Origin: DAOSEC01 sp035362935
Lineage (GTDB): Bacteria > Bacillota_I > Bacilli_A > ML615J-28 > CAG-313
DNA length: 64,000 bases
NCBI GenBank assembly: GCA_035362935.1
Contig: DAOSEC010000009.1
Location: forward strand, 12,885-76,884
Direction of reading: 5' to 3'
Shown: positions 33,496-41,598 of the stretch, piece by piece
Layout: each line of letters opens with the position of its first letter
How positions within the stretch are numbered: position 1 is the first letter of the stretch
The notes under the pieces: model-generated
Database searches by the model: none
Told to the model about the DNA's origin: nothing
Seen by the model: only the letters and a program-made list of their open reading frames with translations
Position numbers and translations under genes: made by a program

Positions 33496-34920
33496 ATGAA
33501 ATTAAACGATCTAAAGAAAAAGTTAAAAGCAGAAGTAGAAACCTATGTTCCAGATATCATCAATAAAGTCAAACCATCATCACACGATTTGCCAAGTTAC
33601 AAAGACCACTTAGAAATCATCGAAGCTCCAAAGAAACAGACGCCATTTTGGACAAAACGCTTTGCGTTGCAACTTACAAGTTTGGTGTTGATGGTAGTTC
33701 TATCGGTTTCCATAATCATAGGATCGTTATCACCACAAGAAGCAGTGATGTCCAAAGAAGAGTTTGAAGAAGCAATGACGGAACTTGTCAATGTGGAAGT
33801 AAATCTTTGGGATTATTTACCAACCGTTTTAAGTCCACAAGAAAGCGGAATGCCAACAAGTTATATGGCTATGTCAGTTTTAAGTCCAATCGGTCGACCA
33901 GCTTCAGTTGGCAGACCAGAGATGAACGAAAACGAACGTCTTGCGAGTAGACAGTTAGCCAACATTCAAAACCTAATTCAAGCGATTGACATTGAAATGA
34001 AACGCATCAATGAGTTTAATGATAGTAGGTTATCGGTATTAGACAAGGCAAAATCCGAATTTAACCGAAAAAATGGAAAAGCTCAACTATCGTTTGATGT
34101 AAATAACCGTCGAGTTGAAGTGTTAATTGAATCCAAAAATAAAGTAAATCTAAAAGCAACATTACCTGTTGCTACCTATGAGCTTCAATTAGAACAAACC
34201 AATCATATCCAAAAATTTAAAGGATCAATAGTCTATCAAAACGGACAACAAATCACCTTTGAACTAAGTGAAGAAGAACAAGTGATATCATATGTTGGAT
34301 TAGAACAAGCAAAACGATTGCGTTTTACCAACGTGGATAATATGATAATTGGTGAATTCTTAGAATTTGTAGTGTTGAATGGAAGTTCACAGTTAACAAA
34401 CAAAGCAATGATCCAAGTCGATTCAAACCACACATATGTAATCACAGACTATCCACTATTAGAAGAACAAACAGAAGCAGATGTCTATGAGATTGAAGTA
34501 TACGACAATGAAACAGGTGATTTTATTCTATCGAAAATCGTACTTGGAGATTTGGAAGTATATCGTTTTGATTTTGATGCATTATCTGGATTTGATACAG
34601 TTACGTATCATCAAATTGGAGCAGGAGTGAATGCAAGAAAAGAATTTCGTGTTGATGGAGTTCGATTTGAAGACACCAATCAATATGCGATTGTTCATCG
34701 TGCATTAGCGATTCGTACTGTAGGAAATTCACGATTTGGTGTGACACGATATGTTTTAATTCCATACTTGCTTGTTGAAAAATCCTATTTCGATGTAAAT
34801 GGACTTCCATCACCATTTGTAAATGGTGAAGTTGATATCTATGATATCATAATAAAACTTGAACAATTAGATGTAAAATATCAGATATTTATGAGTGAAG
34901 AATCTAGTTTTGAAAGTTGA
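33496..34920 (+). CDS. Single-pass membrane protein, probable anti-sigma factor (module 1)
   Basis: 474 residues: a basic cytosolic N-terminus (1-57), one membrane helix (about 58-77), and a large outside part. The first 30 residues (MKLNDLKKKLKAEVETYVPD...) resemble the start of the membrane protein at 45346 (LKNHIVNTTPNI), so this short segment may bind the sigma factor. The outer region has a predicted helical stretch (about 155-205) and beta-rich remainder; no known domain recognised. It has no zinc-type anti-sigma HxxxCxxC motif. Assignment rests on operon position after an ECF sigma gene and on topology. Followed by a terminator. Confidence 0.6.
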   Translation: MKLNDLKKKLKAEVETYVPDIINKVKPSSHDLPSYKDHLEIIEAPKKQTPFWTKRFALQLTSLVLMVVLSVSIIIGSLSPQEAVMSKEEFEEAMTELVNVEVNLWDYLPTVLSPQESGMPTSYMAMSVLSPIGRPASVGRPEMNENERLASRQLANIQNLIQAIDIEMKRINEFNDSRLSVLDKAKSEFNRKNGKAQLSFDVNNRRVEVLIESKNKVNLKATLPVATYELQLEQTNHIQKFKGSIVYQNGQQITFELSEEEQVISYVGLEQAKRLRFTNVDNMIIGEFLEFVVLNGSSQLTNKAMIQVDSNHTYVITDYPLLEEQTEADVYEIEVYDNETGDFILSKIVLGDLEVYRFDFDALSGFDTVTYHQIGAGVNARKEFRVDGVRFEDTNQYAIVHRALAIRTVGNSRFGVTRYVLIPYLLVEKSYFDVNGLPSPFVNGEVDIYDIIIKLEQLDVKYQIFMSEESSFES

Positions 34921-34940
34921 ACAATGTAAGATGATAACTA

Positions 34941-34967
34941 AAGTAGAAGGGTGACCTTCTACTTTTT
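34941..34967 (+). terminator. Terminator of ECF module 1
   Basis: Perfect ten-base stem AAGTAGAAGG / CCTTCTACTT with GTGA loop and T run. Confidence 0.92.
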
Positions 34968-35045
34968 CATATAAAAAAAGTGATTATTTATTGGAACTGT
35001 GATACAATAGGACTAACAAATCACATATAAGTGAGGTGAGGCATT

Positions 35046-35717
35046 ATGACGATGGATCAAGTACTAACTTACTTTGAAGAACGAGGTACAGAATCTCGTA
35101 TCAAACATTTGGTGCGTGATGGTGTAACGCAAACTTGTTTTGGTGTACCAATGACGGATTTAAGAACTCTTGCGAAGAAAATCAAATGCAATCACGAATT
35201 AGGAATGGAATTATGGAAAAGCAAGTATTTCGAAGCGATGCTACTTGCTTGTATGATTATGGATGGAACGTTATTTTCCGAAGATGAATTACACCAAATG
35301 GTTGAGGAAATCAATCATTGGTTACTAATCGACTTTTTTGTTCGTTATGTCGTACTTTCCTCACCTGAACTTGATATTGTCTCAAAAAAATGGATGAATC
35401 ACTCTTGCTTTTTGGTAGGACGTGCAGGATGGATGATTGAAGTTGAAAAAATCATCAATCATGTTGAACCTGTTTCCAACTATGAAGCATTGTTAGACGA
35501 TATTAAGCATAAAATGAAGTACGCACCAGTTAAGAAACAAGAAGCGATGAACCGGATGCTGGTTGAAATTGCGACTCGTAAGAACGAATATTATCATCAA
35601 GCAATTGAGATTGCAACTACAATTGGCCCACTTGATGATAAACCCGTTAAAAAAGGATGTATCTCAAGTTATGCTCCAATATGGATCGCATCCATTTTAA
35701 ATAAAAAAGACAACTAA
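35046..35717 (+). CDS. DNA alkylation repair protein (AlkD-like)
   Basis: HEAT-like helical DNA glycosylase family that removes alkylated purines. Recognised from FGVPMTDLRTLAKKIK near residue 35-50, followed by LWKSKYFEAMLLACM and WLLIDFFVRYVV, the helical pattern of AlkC/AlkD-type proteins. 223 residues, typical length. The C-terminal GPLDDKPVKKGCISSYAPIWI is usual in the Firmicutes branch. ATG 35046 or 35052; GAGGTGAGG lies upstream. Eighteen bases before the next gene, so possibly co-transcribed. Confidence 0.82.
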   Translation: MTMDQVLTYFEERGTESRIKHLVRDGVTQTCFGVPMTDLRTLAKKIKCNHELGMELWKSKYFEAMLLACMIMDGTLFSEDELHQMVEEINHWLLIDFFVRYVVLSSPELDIVSKKWMNHSCFLVGRAGWMIEVEKIINHVEPVSNYEALLDDIKHKMKYAPVKKQEAMNRMLVEIATRKNEYYHQAIEIATTIGPLDDKPVKKGCISSYAPIWIASILNKKDN

Positions 35718-35735
35718 TGGAAACAGGAGACTCTC

Positions 35736-36875
35736 ATGAAAAAAATATTTTATGTCATAATTGCGATGGTGCTACTAGCCATAGGAATTTCTAACAACCT
35801 AACTCTTGCATCAGAAGAAACACCACAAGCAGTTTATTTTTACTCACCAACTTGTTCCACTTGTGCTCAGTGGGGGCCTTATATGGATCAAATCATCGAA
35901 TTAGGTGTTAATCTTGAAAAGGTTAGCACAATGACCCAAGAAGGTTACCGTTTGTTTGAAGATTATAAGCTAACCTATTTGGTTCCAAGAAACGAAGGAA
36001 CGGTTCCGTTGCTTTTTGTTGGAGATGAGTTTTACGGTTTTGAAGACTTTGATACGGTCAAACAATTGATATCATCTCAAGAAATCATTGCATTAGCCAA
36101 TACCCCATTAAAACCGCTTCAAAGTAGCAATCCTCAAACCATTGCTGGATTTGTTGGGTTTTTATATGTTGTATTTTCTGGGTTGTTAGATGGATTTAAC
36201 CCGTGTGCAATTGCTATGTTATTACTATTTATATCCTTGCTTGGATTTTCGAAAGATAAAAAGATTTTAATAGGAGTTAGCATTTCGTATATTGCGGCAT
36301 TGTTTTTAACTTATTTTGCGTTAGGAACATTCTTGTTCCAATTCTTGCACTTGTTTAACTTTGCTAGTTTAACGATATTTTTAAACATATTTATATTAGT
36401 ATTATGCTCGATTCTATTCTTATTTAACTTATATGATTTCTTTATGAGTCGTAAAAACCGTTTTGATAAGATTAAGAATCAATTGCCAAAAGGGTTAAAA
36501 CGATTCAATCAAAACATCATTCGTACGTTTACCAAAAAGATGAAAGAAGGAAGCATCGCAGTTTACTTCTTAGCTTTTTTACTTGGGGTTATTATCTCGT
36601 TTACAGAATTTTTATGTACGGGTCAAGTCTATTTACCAGTCATTATCAGTTTGATTCAGTTTAGTGAAGATTTTCAACTTGGTGCATATTTGTATTTAAT
36701 TGTGTATAACTTTATGTTTGTACTGCCTTTGATCGTCATTACTGTGTTCGCCGTGAAATCAAAATCAGTTATGGCTGCTAGTGAAAAAATTAGAGAAAAG
36801 ATGTATTTAATTAAGTTAATCAATGCATTGCTTTTCTTAGCAATCGTGATTTACTATATCTTTAAGTTAGTGTAG
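35736..36875 (+). CDS. Thioredoxin-like domain fused to CcdA/DsbD-type membrane reductase
   Basis: Carries reducing power across the membrane. A signal sequence or anchor (1-26) leads to an outside thioredoxin-like domain with CSTC at Cys40/Cys43. Next comes a multi-helix membrane domain with the paired cysteines of the CcdA family, Cys157 in DGFNPCAIAM and Cys294 in EFLCTGQVY. Electrons would pass from cytosolic thioredoxin through the membrane cysteines to the outside pair, like the CcdA plus DsbD-gamma arrangement but with the domains in one chain in N-terminal order. 379 residues. Followed after seven bases by a 98-residue unknown gene. Confidence 0.82.
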   Translation: MKKIFYVIIAMVLLAIGISNNLTLASEETPQAVYFYSPTCSTCAQWGPYMDQIIELGVNLEKVSTMTQEGYRLFEDYKLTYLVPRNEGTVPLLFVGDEFYGFEDFDTVKQLISSQEIIALANTPLKPLQSSNPQTIAGFVGFLYVVFSGLLDGFNPCAIAMLLLFISLLGFSKDKKILIGVSISYIAALFLTYFALGTFLFQFLHLFNFASLTIFLNIFILVLCSILFLFNLYDFFMSRKNRFDKIKNQLPKGLKRFNQNIIRTFTKKMKEGSIAVYFLAFLLGVIISFTEFLCTGQVYLPVIISLIQFSEDFQLGAYLYLIVYNFMFVLPLIVITVFAVKSKSVMAASEKIREKMYLIKLINALLFLAIVIYYIFKLV

Positions 36876-36882
36876 GTGGAGT

Positions 36883-37179
36883 ATGAAAGACTGGGTCAAA
36901 ATAATCAATTCGGAAGGAATTACGGTGTTTTCTGGCAATATTCTCGATTTGCCACTTAAGAATGATTACGTTATCAAACGGAGCATTGAACTCTTTGATG
37001 ATGCGGATCCTTGTATCATTCATCGTTCTTATGTTATTCGTAAAGTAGTTGACGAAATCAAAATAATGCTTAAGGTCAAAGATCAAACAGGAATCGCTCT
37101 TTCCCCATATAAAGATCAATTATCGTTTCTTCAGTTTGAAGATCTCACAAAGCTAACCATCTATTTTGGGGTGAAGTAA
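36883..37179 (+). CDS. Small protein of unknown function
   Basis: 98 residues, soluble, no signal peptide, no cysteine motif (one Cys only), predicted mixed alpha/beta. Not recognised. It lies tightly between the thioredoxin-CcdA fusion and the GH18 gene; its stop TAA abuts the GH18 ATG and its end supplies that gene's ribosome site, so expression is coupled. Real coding is supported by the intact frame, tight operon fit and GGTGGAG before the ATG. Confidence 0.65.
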   Translation: MKDWVKIINSEGITVFSGNILDLPLKNDYVIKRSIELFDDADPCIIHRSYVIRKVVDEIKIMLKVKDQTGIALSPYKDQLSFLQFEDLTKLTIYFGVK

Positions 37180-38196
37180 ATGTATATAGTAGGATATTTA
37201 TATGAAAAATCATCATGGAATCCGAAGGATGAACACTTTAGTGATTTAACGCATTTGTTTTATAGCTTTGCTAAAATCAAAGATGAATCAGGTAGTGTAT
37301 ATGAAGAGTTTACACAAGCACACCAACTAAAAGAACTTAAAGAAAACCATCCGAAGTTAAAAGTAGTGCTATCGATTGGAGGTTGGGGTGCTGGTTATTT
37401 TTCTGAGACCGCAGCCAATCCAAGTTCTTTGAGAACGTTTTGTGAATCGACAATTGCTTTAATCGAAACGTATCATTTTGATGGGATCGACCTTGATTGG
37501 GAATACCCTTGTACAAGCGTTGCTGGCATCAAAAGTTCTCGTGATGATAGAGTAAATTTTACGAATATGTTGTTTGAACTAAAGGCCGCACTCCATCAAC
37601 TAAGTCTTAAGACAAAGAAAAAATACGTGTTAACCGCTGCATTTGGTGCTTTAATGGGAGATGGACACTCTGTAGAGCTTGATAAAGTCATGTCATTACT
37701 CGATTTTGTCAATGTGATGACATACGATTTGACAACAAATGGAATCGCAAGTCACAACACGAATCTATATGCATCTCCTCGAACCAATCAAATAGGAAGT
37801 GCAGATTATATTCAAACATTCATTGATCATGGCGTTGATCCATCTCAATTGTTATTAGGAATTGCCTTTTATGCAAGAAAGCAAGATCAAGTTGTATTTG
37901 AAAAAGATATTTTAGGAAGTAAAGTCTTAGGCAATAGTTTTGGGTCTGCAACATATACCAAAATAAAAGAAGAACTACTAAACAATCCCCTTTATTCCTA
38001 TGGATATGATGAGGAAGCTCAAGCTCCGTATTTGTTTGGAGATCACGAATTCTATTCGTATGACGATGAACGTTCGATTAAAGAAAAAGTTAACTATGTT
38101 AAGAAAATGGGGCTAAAAGGCGTGTTCTTTTGGCAATACGCATCGGATCACACACACACACTCATAAAAGCAATCACGAAGGCTCGTCAAGAATAG
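37180..38196 (+). CDS. Glycoside hydrolase family 18 (chitinase-like)
   Basis: Barrel enzyme cleaving beta-1,4 N-acetylglucosamine links in chitin-type oligosaccharides or N-glycan cores. The catalytic DxxDxDxE motif is FDGIDLDWEYP with acid Glu108; SIGGWG and FWQYASDH complete the active-site pattern, and VNVMTYDL is the substrate-assisting strand. 338 residues, a bare catalytic domain without chitin-binding module and, unusually for chitinases, without signal peptide, so it probably acts on imported oligosaccharides in the cytosol. GGGGTGA gives the ribosome site. End of the three-gene run. Confidence 0.88.
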   Translation: MYIVGYLYEKSSWNPKDEHFSDLTHLFYSFAKIKDESGSVYEEFTQAHQLKELKENHPKLKVVLSIGGWGAGYFSETAANPSSLRTFCESTIALIETYHFDGIDLDWEYPCTSVAGIKSSRDDRVNFTNMLFELKAALHQLSLKTKKKYVLTAAFGALMGDGHSVELDKVMSLLDFVNVMTYDLTTNGIASHNTNLYASPRTNQIGSADYIQTFIDHGVDPSQLLLGIAFYARKQDQVVFEKDILGSKVLGNSFGSATYTKIKEELLNNPLYSYGYDEEAQAPYLFGDHEFYSYDDERSIKEKVNYVKKMGLKGVFFWQYASDHTHTLIKAITKARQE

Positions 38197-38204
38197 TGTT
38201 TTCA

Positions 38205-38233
38205 TTGACAGCACAAGTACTCTTTGATACAAT
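38205..38233 (+). promoter_or_regulatory. Promoter of the lipid kinase gene
   Basis: TTGACA at 38205-38210, 17-bp spacer, TACAAT at 38228-38233. Confidence 0.75.
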
Positions 38234-38260
38234 AGTCATTGACTAAAAGGTAGGTAATCT

Positions 38261-39160
38261 ATGAAACATTATTTTGTGTTAAATCCGAATGCAGGATTTG
38301 AAGACTCTACAAAATACTTAATCCCTCAAATAGAACAAGCATTTTTAAACCGCACAGACACCTATGAGATTTATTTAACAAAAGGCGTAGGAGATGCGAA
38401 AAACTATGTTCAGTCTGTTTGTAAACGACTGAGTGAACCAACAAGATTTTATGCTGGTGGTGGAGATGGGACCGTGAATGAAGTAGCAAGTGGTCTTGTT
38501 GGATGCAAGTACGCAGCGATGGGAATCATACCAGTTGGTTCATGTTGCGACTTTGTGAAATCATTAAAAGATCGTCAATTCAAAGACATTGAACGCCAAA
38601 TCACTGGTGATTTGATGGAAGTTGATATCATTAAAGTGAACGATCATTATTCGATTAATGTTGCGAATATCGGATTTGATTCAAATGTCGTAGAACGAGC
38701 AGCGCTCTATCGTCATAAAATGCCTGTGAAAAAGGCGTATGACAAATCGATTTTATGGAACTTGCTTTTCCGTTATGACAATGAATTTACCCTTACGATT
38801 GAAGACGAAGTTGTATATTCAGGAAAATATTTACTCACAGCATTTGCGAATGGTACGGTTTATGGTGGAGGATATTATTGTGCCCCGACAGCAAAAACAA
38901 CCGACGGTTTGATTGATGTTGTAATGGTGCGTAAGATTCCAAGATACAAGTTCATTAAATTGATCAAAGTATACAAAGAAGGTAAACATTTAAGTGATCC
39001 ACGTCTATCGAACATTGTTTCCTTTTATCAATGTAAAAAAGCAAAAGTTACCTCAAAGACACTGATGAATGTAAGTTTAGATGGTGAACTTTACAAATGG
39101 ACAGAAGTCAATGTTCAAATCTTAGAAAAAGCAATTAAGGTTATTATACCAAGAAAATGA
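38261..39160 (+). CDS. Diacylglycerol kinase family lipid kinase
   Basis: Phosphorylates diacylglycerol or a related lipid, returning it to phospholipid synthesis. The DAGK catalytic domain starts with NPNAGF and contains GGGDGTVNEVASGL (67-80), the ATP loop; IPVGSCCDF and VDIIKVN follow, then the C-terminal beta domain (DGLIDVVMVRK, VSLDGE). 299 residues, the YegS/DgkB type, soluble and membrane-associated. GSCCDF replaces the more frequent GTxNDF, a small deviation in a conserved loop. Single gene with promoter and terminator. Confidence 0.88.
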   Translation: MKHYFVLNPNAGFEDSTKYLIPQIEQAFLNRTDTYEIYLTKGVGDAKNYVQSVCKRLSEPTRFYAGGGDGTVNEVASGLVGCKYAAMGIIPVGSCCDFVKSLKDRQFKDIERQITGDLMEVDIIKVNDHYSINVANIGFDSNVVERAALYRHKMPVKKAYDKSILWNLLFRYDNEFTLTIEDEVVYSGKYLLTAFANGTVYGGGYYCAPTAKTTDGLIDVVMVRKIPRYKFIKLIKVYKEGKHLSDPRLSNIVSFYQCKKAKVTSKTLMNVSLDGELYKWTEVNVQILEKAIKVIIPRK

Positions 39161-39175
39161 GTAGGACAAACACGT

Positions 39176-39201
39176 AGAAAAAGTAGTTGCCTACTTTTTC
39201 T
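39176..39201 (+). terminator. Terminator after the lipid kinase gene
   Basis: AGAAAAAGTAG / CTACTTTTTCT stem with TTGC loop. Confidence 0.8.
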
Positions 39202-39216
39202 TATGCTTAAAAAATC

Positions 39217-39245
39217 TTGAATATTCATAATATTTATGGTAAAAT
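39217..39245 (+). promoter_or_regulatory. Promoter of the yebC-like gene
   Basis: TTGAAT at 39217-39222, 17-bp spacer, TAAAAT at 39240-39245. Confidence 0.65.
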
Positions 39246-39267
39246 ATGATAGGAAAAGGTGAACATT

Positions 39268-39975
39268 ATGGGAAGAAAATGGAACAACATTAAATACGGA
39301 AAAGCAGCAAAAGATGCAAGCCGTAGTAAAATTTATGCAAAATTTGGACTTGAAATTTATGTCGCAGCGAAAAGCGAACCAGATCCAGAAATCAATCGTT
39401 CACTCGCTATGGTCATTGACAAAGCAAAAACATACAAAGTACCAAGAGACATCATCGACCGTGCCCTTGATAAAGCAAGAGGTGGTAAGGGTGAAAATTA
39501 CGATCAAGTTCGATACGAAGGCTATGGTCCAAACGGGTCTGCAATTATTGTTGATTGCTTAACCAATAACATCAATCGCACGGTATCAGAGGTAAGAGCA
39601 GCATTTAGTAAACATGGTGGTTCTTTGGGTGTAAATGGAAGTGTAACCTTTATGTTTGAACAAACAGGACTTGTTGGAGCAGCAAACGTTACCGAAGATC
39701 AAGTATTAGAAGCATTGATGAACAAAGAATGCGACGTCAATGACATTGAAGTCGAAGATGATAATGTGTTAGTTTACACAACAATTGAAAACTTCAATCT
39801 CGCTCAAGAAGCGTTTAAAACCTTAGGAATCGAAGAATTTACAACATGTGAAATTAGTATGTTACCAATAACACATATCAGTTTAAGTGGAGATGCATTA
39901 GACAAATTCGAGCGTCTTGTGGAAACATTAGATGAACTTGATGATGTGCAAAACGTTTACCACAATGTTGAATAG
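39268..39975 (+). CDS. YebC/PmpR family protein
   Basis: Conserved cytosolic protein seen as a transcription regulator in some bacteria; family members have also been linked to easing ribosome stalling at proline-rich stretches. The N-terminus GRKWNNIKYGKAAKDASRSKIYAKFGLEIY and KARGGKGENYDQVRYEGYGPNG are diagnostic. About 235 residues. Real start is ATG 39268 (MGRKWNNI), behind AAAAGGTGA; the GTG at 39259 lies in that site. The usual form begins MGRxWxNI or MAGHSKW; this is the YeeN-like branch. Confidence 0.92.
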   Translation: MGRKWNNIKYGKAAKDASRSKIYAKFGLEIYVAAKSEPDPEINRSLAMVIDKAKTYKVPRDIIDRALDKARGGKGENYDQVRYEGYGPNGSAIIVDCLTNNINRTVSEVRAAFSKHGGSLGVNGSVTFMFEQTGLVGAANVTEDQVLEALMNKECDVNDIEVEDDNVLVYTTIENFNLAQEAFKTLGIEEFTTCEISMLPITHISLSGDALDKFERLVETLDELDDVQNVYHNVE

Positions 39976-40002
39976 GGAAAACAATCATGTTTTCTCTTTT
40001 TT
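39975..40002 (+). terminator. Terminator after the yebC-like gene
   Basis: GGGAAAACA / TGTTTTCTC stem with ATCA loop and T run, beginning at the last base of the stop codon. Confidence 0.85.
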
Positions 40003-40022
40003 AAAAGATGGAGGTGTGAAAC

Positions 40023-40568
40023 ATGTTGATACGGGAAATTAATGTATTGAGTGAAGAAGAACGAAATCAAGCAGCAAAGCTCATTTCAAGTGGATTCCCT
40101 CATGCTTACCCAACTCTAAAAGATGGTCATGAGGTCATTGATAGCATAACTTCCAATGGTGCACATTGTTTGGTTGCTTTGATTGATGATATGGTTGTAG
40201 GGGTTGTTGGAGCGATACCACAATATGGAACAACTGGATGGGAACTTCATCCGCTCATCGTTCATCCAAATCAACGCCACATGCACATTGGAACCAAACT
40301 AATGAATGCCATTGAAGAGATGGTTAGAAGTCTTGGTGGGGTAATGATTTATTTAGGGACGGATGATGAGTTTGAACAAACAAGTTTAAGTGGCTGTGAT
40401 TTAATGACTGACTTGTATCACCACATTCAAACGATTAAAAACATCAAAAGACATCCATTTGAATTTTATCAAAAGTGTGGATACATTATAGTTGGTGTCA
40501 TGCCCGATGCCAACGGACTAGGAAAACCTGACATTATGATGGCAAAACGGATTGTACCAGGGAAGTAA
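40023..40568 (+). CDS. GNAT acetyltransferase, aminoglycoside 6'-N-acetyltransferase-like
   Basis: 181-residue GNAT enzyme. The acetyl-CoA site spans WELHPLIVHPNQRHMHIGTKLMNAIE; YLGTDDEFEQTSLSG and FYQKCGYIIVGVMPDANG follow, a set seen in chromosomal AAC(6')-like proteins. True aminoglycoside modification is not established by sequence, and many such chromosomal proteins have other substrates. ATG 40023 preceded by GGAGGTG. Single gene. Confidence 0.78.
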   Translation: MLIREINVLSEEERNQAAKLISSGFPHAYPTLKDGHEVIDSITSNGAHCLVALIDDMVVGVVGAIPQYGTTGWELHPLIVHPNQRHMHIGTKLMNAIEEMVRSLGGVMIYLGTDDEFEQTSLSGCDLMTDLYHHIQTIKNIKRHPFEFYQKCGYIIVGVMPDANGLGKPDIMMAKRIVPGK

Positions 40569-40602
40569 ATGCATGAAATCTACAACATTTAACCTTTTAG
40601 CA

Positions 40603-40631
40603 GTGACAAACAAGTAAAATCATAGTATAAT
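40603..40631 (+). promoter_or_regulatory. Promoter of the unknown 285-residue gene
   Basis: GTGACA at 40603-40608, 17-bp spacer, TATAAT at 40626-40631. Confidence 0.6.
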
Positions 40632-40666
40632 GAATTATATATAACATCCATCAAGGAGGGTAAGAT

Positions 40667-41524
40667 ATGTTTTTTGAACTAGAAAATCAAAAATTAAACG
40701 AAGGCGCAAAACGCTATTTTGAAAGTTTTGAACATTGGGCAAGAAAAGTCATCGATGAACTCGCAAAAGAACGATATGGAATACATTATATGAAGATTAA
40801 AGATAAAAAGGATAAACCTTATTTTAAAATGCAAACAATTCAACACAACAAACGAGTTAATGTACTCTTTGAAAGTTTAAAAGATTTGCGTTATCCAGAA
40901 TTAATTAAGGTTTTATTTAAACAACCATTCTATAAGGAATTGTTCGCACCAATATTTGAATTTGGATACAAAGGATTCAAACCATCCTTAATCGAACTCA
41001 TGTACAAGCGTTTGTTAGAACCATTCTATAAGCTAGAAAAAAATGAACAAGTGACCTTACGCGAATTAGAACAAATTGCGGGTTATACTGGGGATTTTAT
41101 TGAAACGGTAAGATTATATTATGTATCACGTAATGATTACTTGATGAACATTGCAGCTTCGATTATGAGCATCAGTGATTCACTCGGTGTAAAACTGAAC
41201 AAAGATGATTTGGTCGCAGCCGATGATTATCATTTGTATGTAGTAGAAAATTATACCGATACCGCACTTTATCCAGGGGACCGATATACGATTACTCTTG
41301 ACATCGAAGAACGAATGAATGCAAGTGGGTATGATGTAAAGTGGTTTATCAAAGGAAAACAAGATCCAAAACAAACAGGAAAACACTTTGTGATTGATAT
41401 CAAAGAATCACATTTGGATGATTTCCTTCTCATTGAATGTTTGGTTGTTGGAAAACAAAAGTATCACCGATATGGTGAATACGATGATCGTTTGATTATT
41501 TCAATCAATGTACTCCCTATTTAA
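40667..41524 (+). CDS. Uncharacterised two-part protein
   Basis: 285 residues, soluble, not recognised. The first 190 or so are helical and charged (KRYFESFEHWARKVIDELAKERYGIHYMKIKDKKDK); the last 95 look like a beta sandwich (YPGDRYTITLDI, YDVKWFIKGKQDPKQTGKHFVIDI, DDFLLIECLVVGK). The Tyr- and Lys-rich helical part may bind nucleic acid, but nothing proves it. AAGGAGGG gives a strong ribosome site and a clear promoter lies upstream. The RNase J gene begins 74 bases downstream. Confidence 0.6.
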   Translation: MFFELENQKLNEGAKRYFESFEHWARKVIDELAKERYGIHYMKIKDKKDKPYFKMQTIQHNKRVNVLFESLKDLRYPELIKVLFKQPFYKELFAPIFEFGYKGFKPSLIELMYKRLLEPFYKLEKNEQVTLRELEQIAGYTGDFIETVRLYYVSRNDYLMNIAASIMSISDSLGVKLNKDDLVAADDYHLYVVENYTDTALYPGDRYTITLDIEERMNASGYDVKWFIKGKQDPKQTGKHFVIDIKESHLDDFLLIECLVVGKQKYHRYGEYDDRLIISINVLPI

Positions 41525-41598
41525 ATAAAATAGCGAATACAAAGCAAACCTGAGCACAATTTGATACAATAATAAAAACAAGAAGAAAGGAGGTAACT

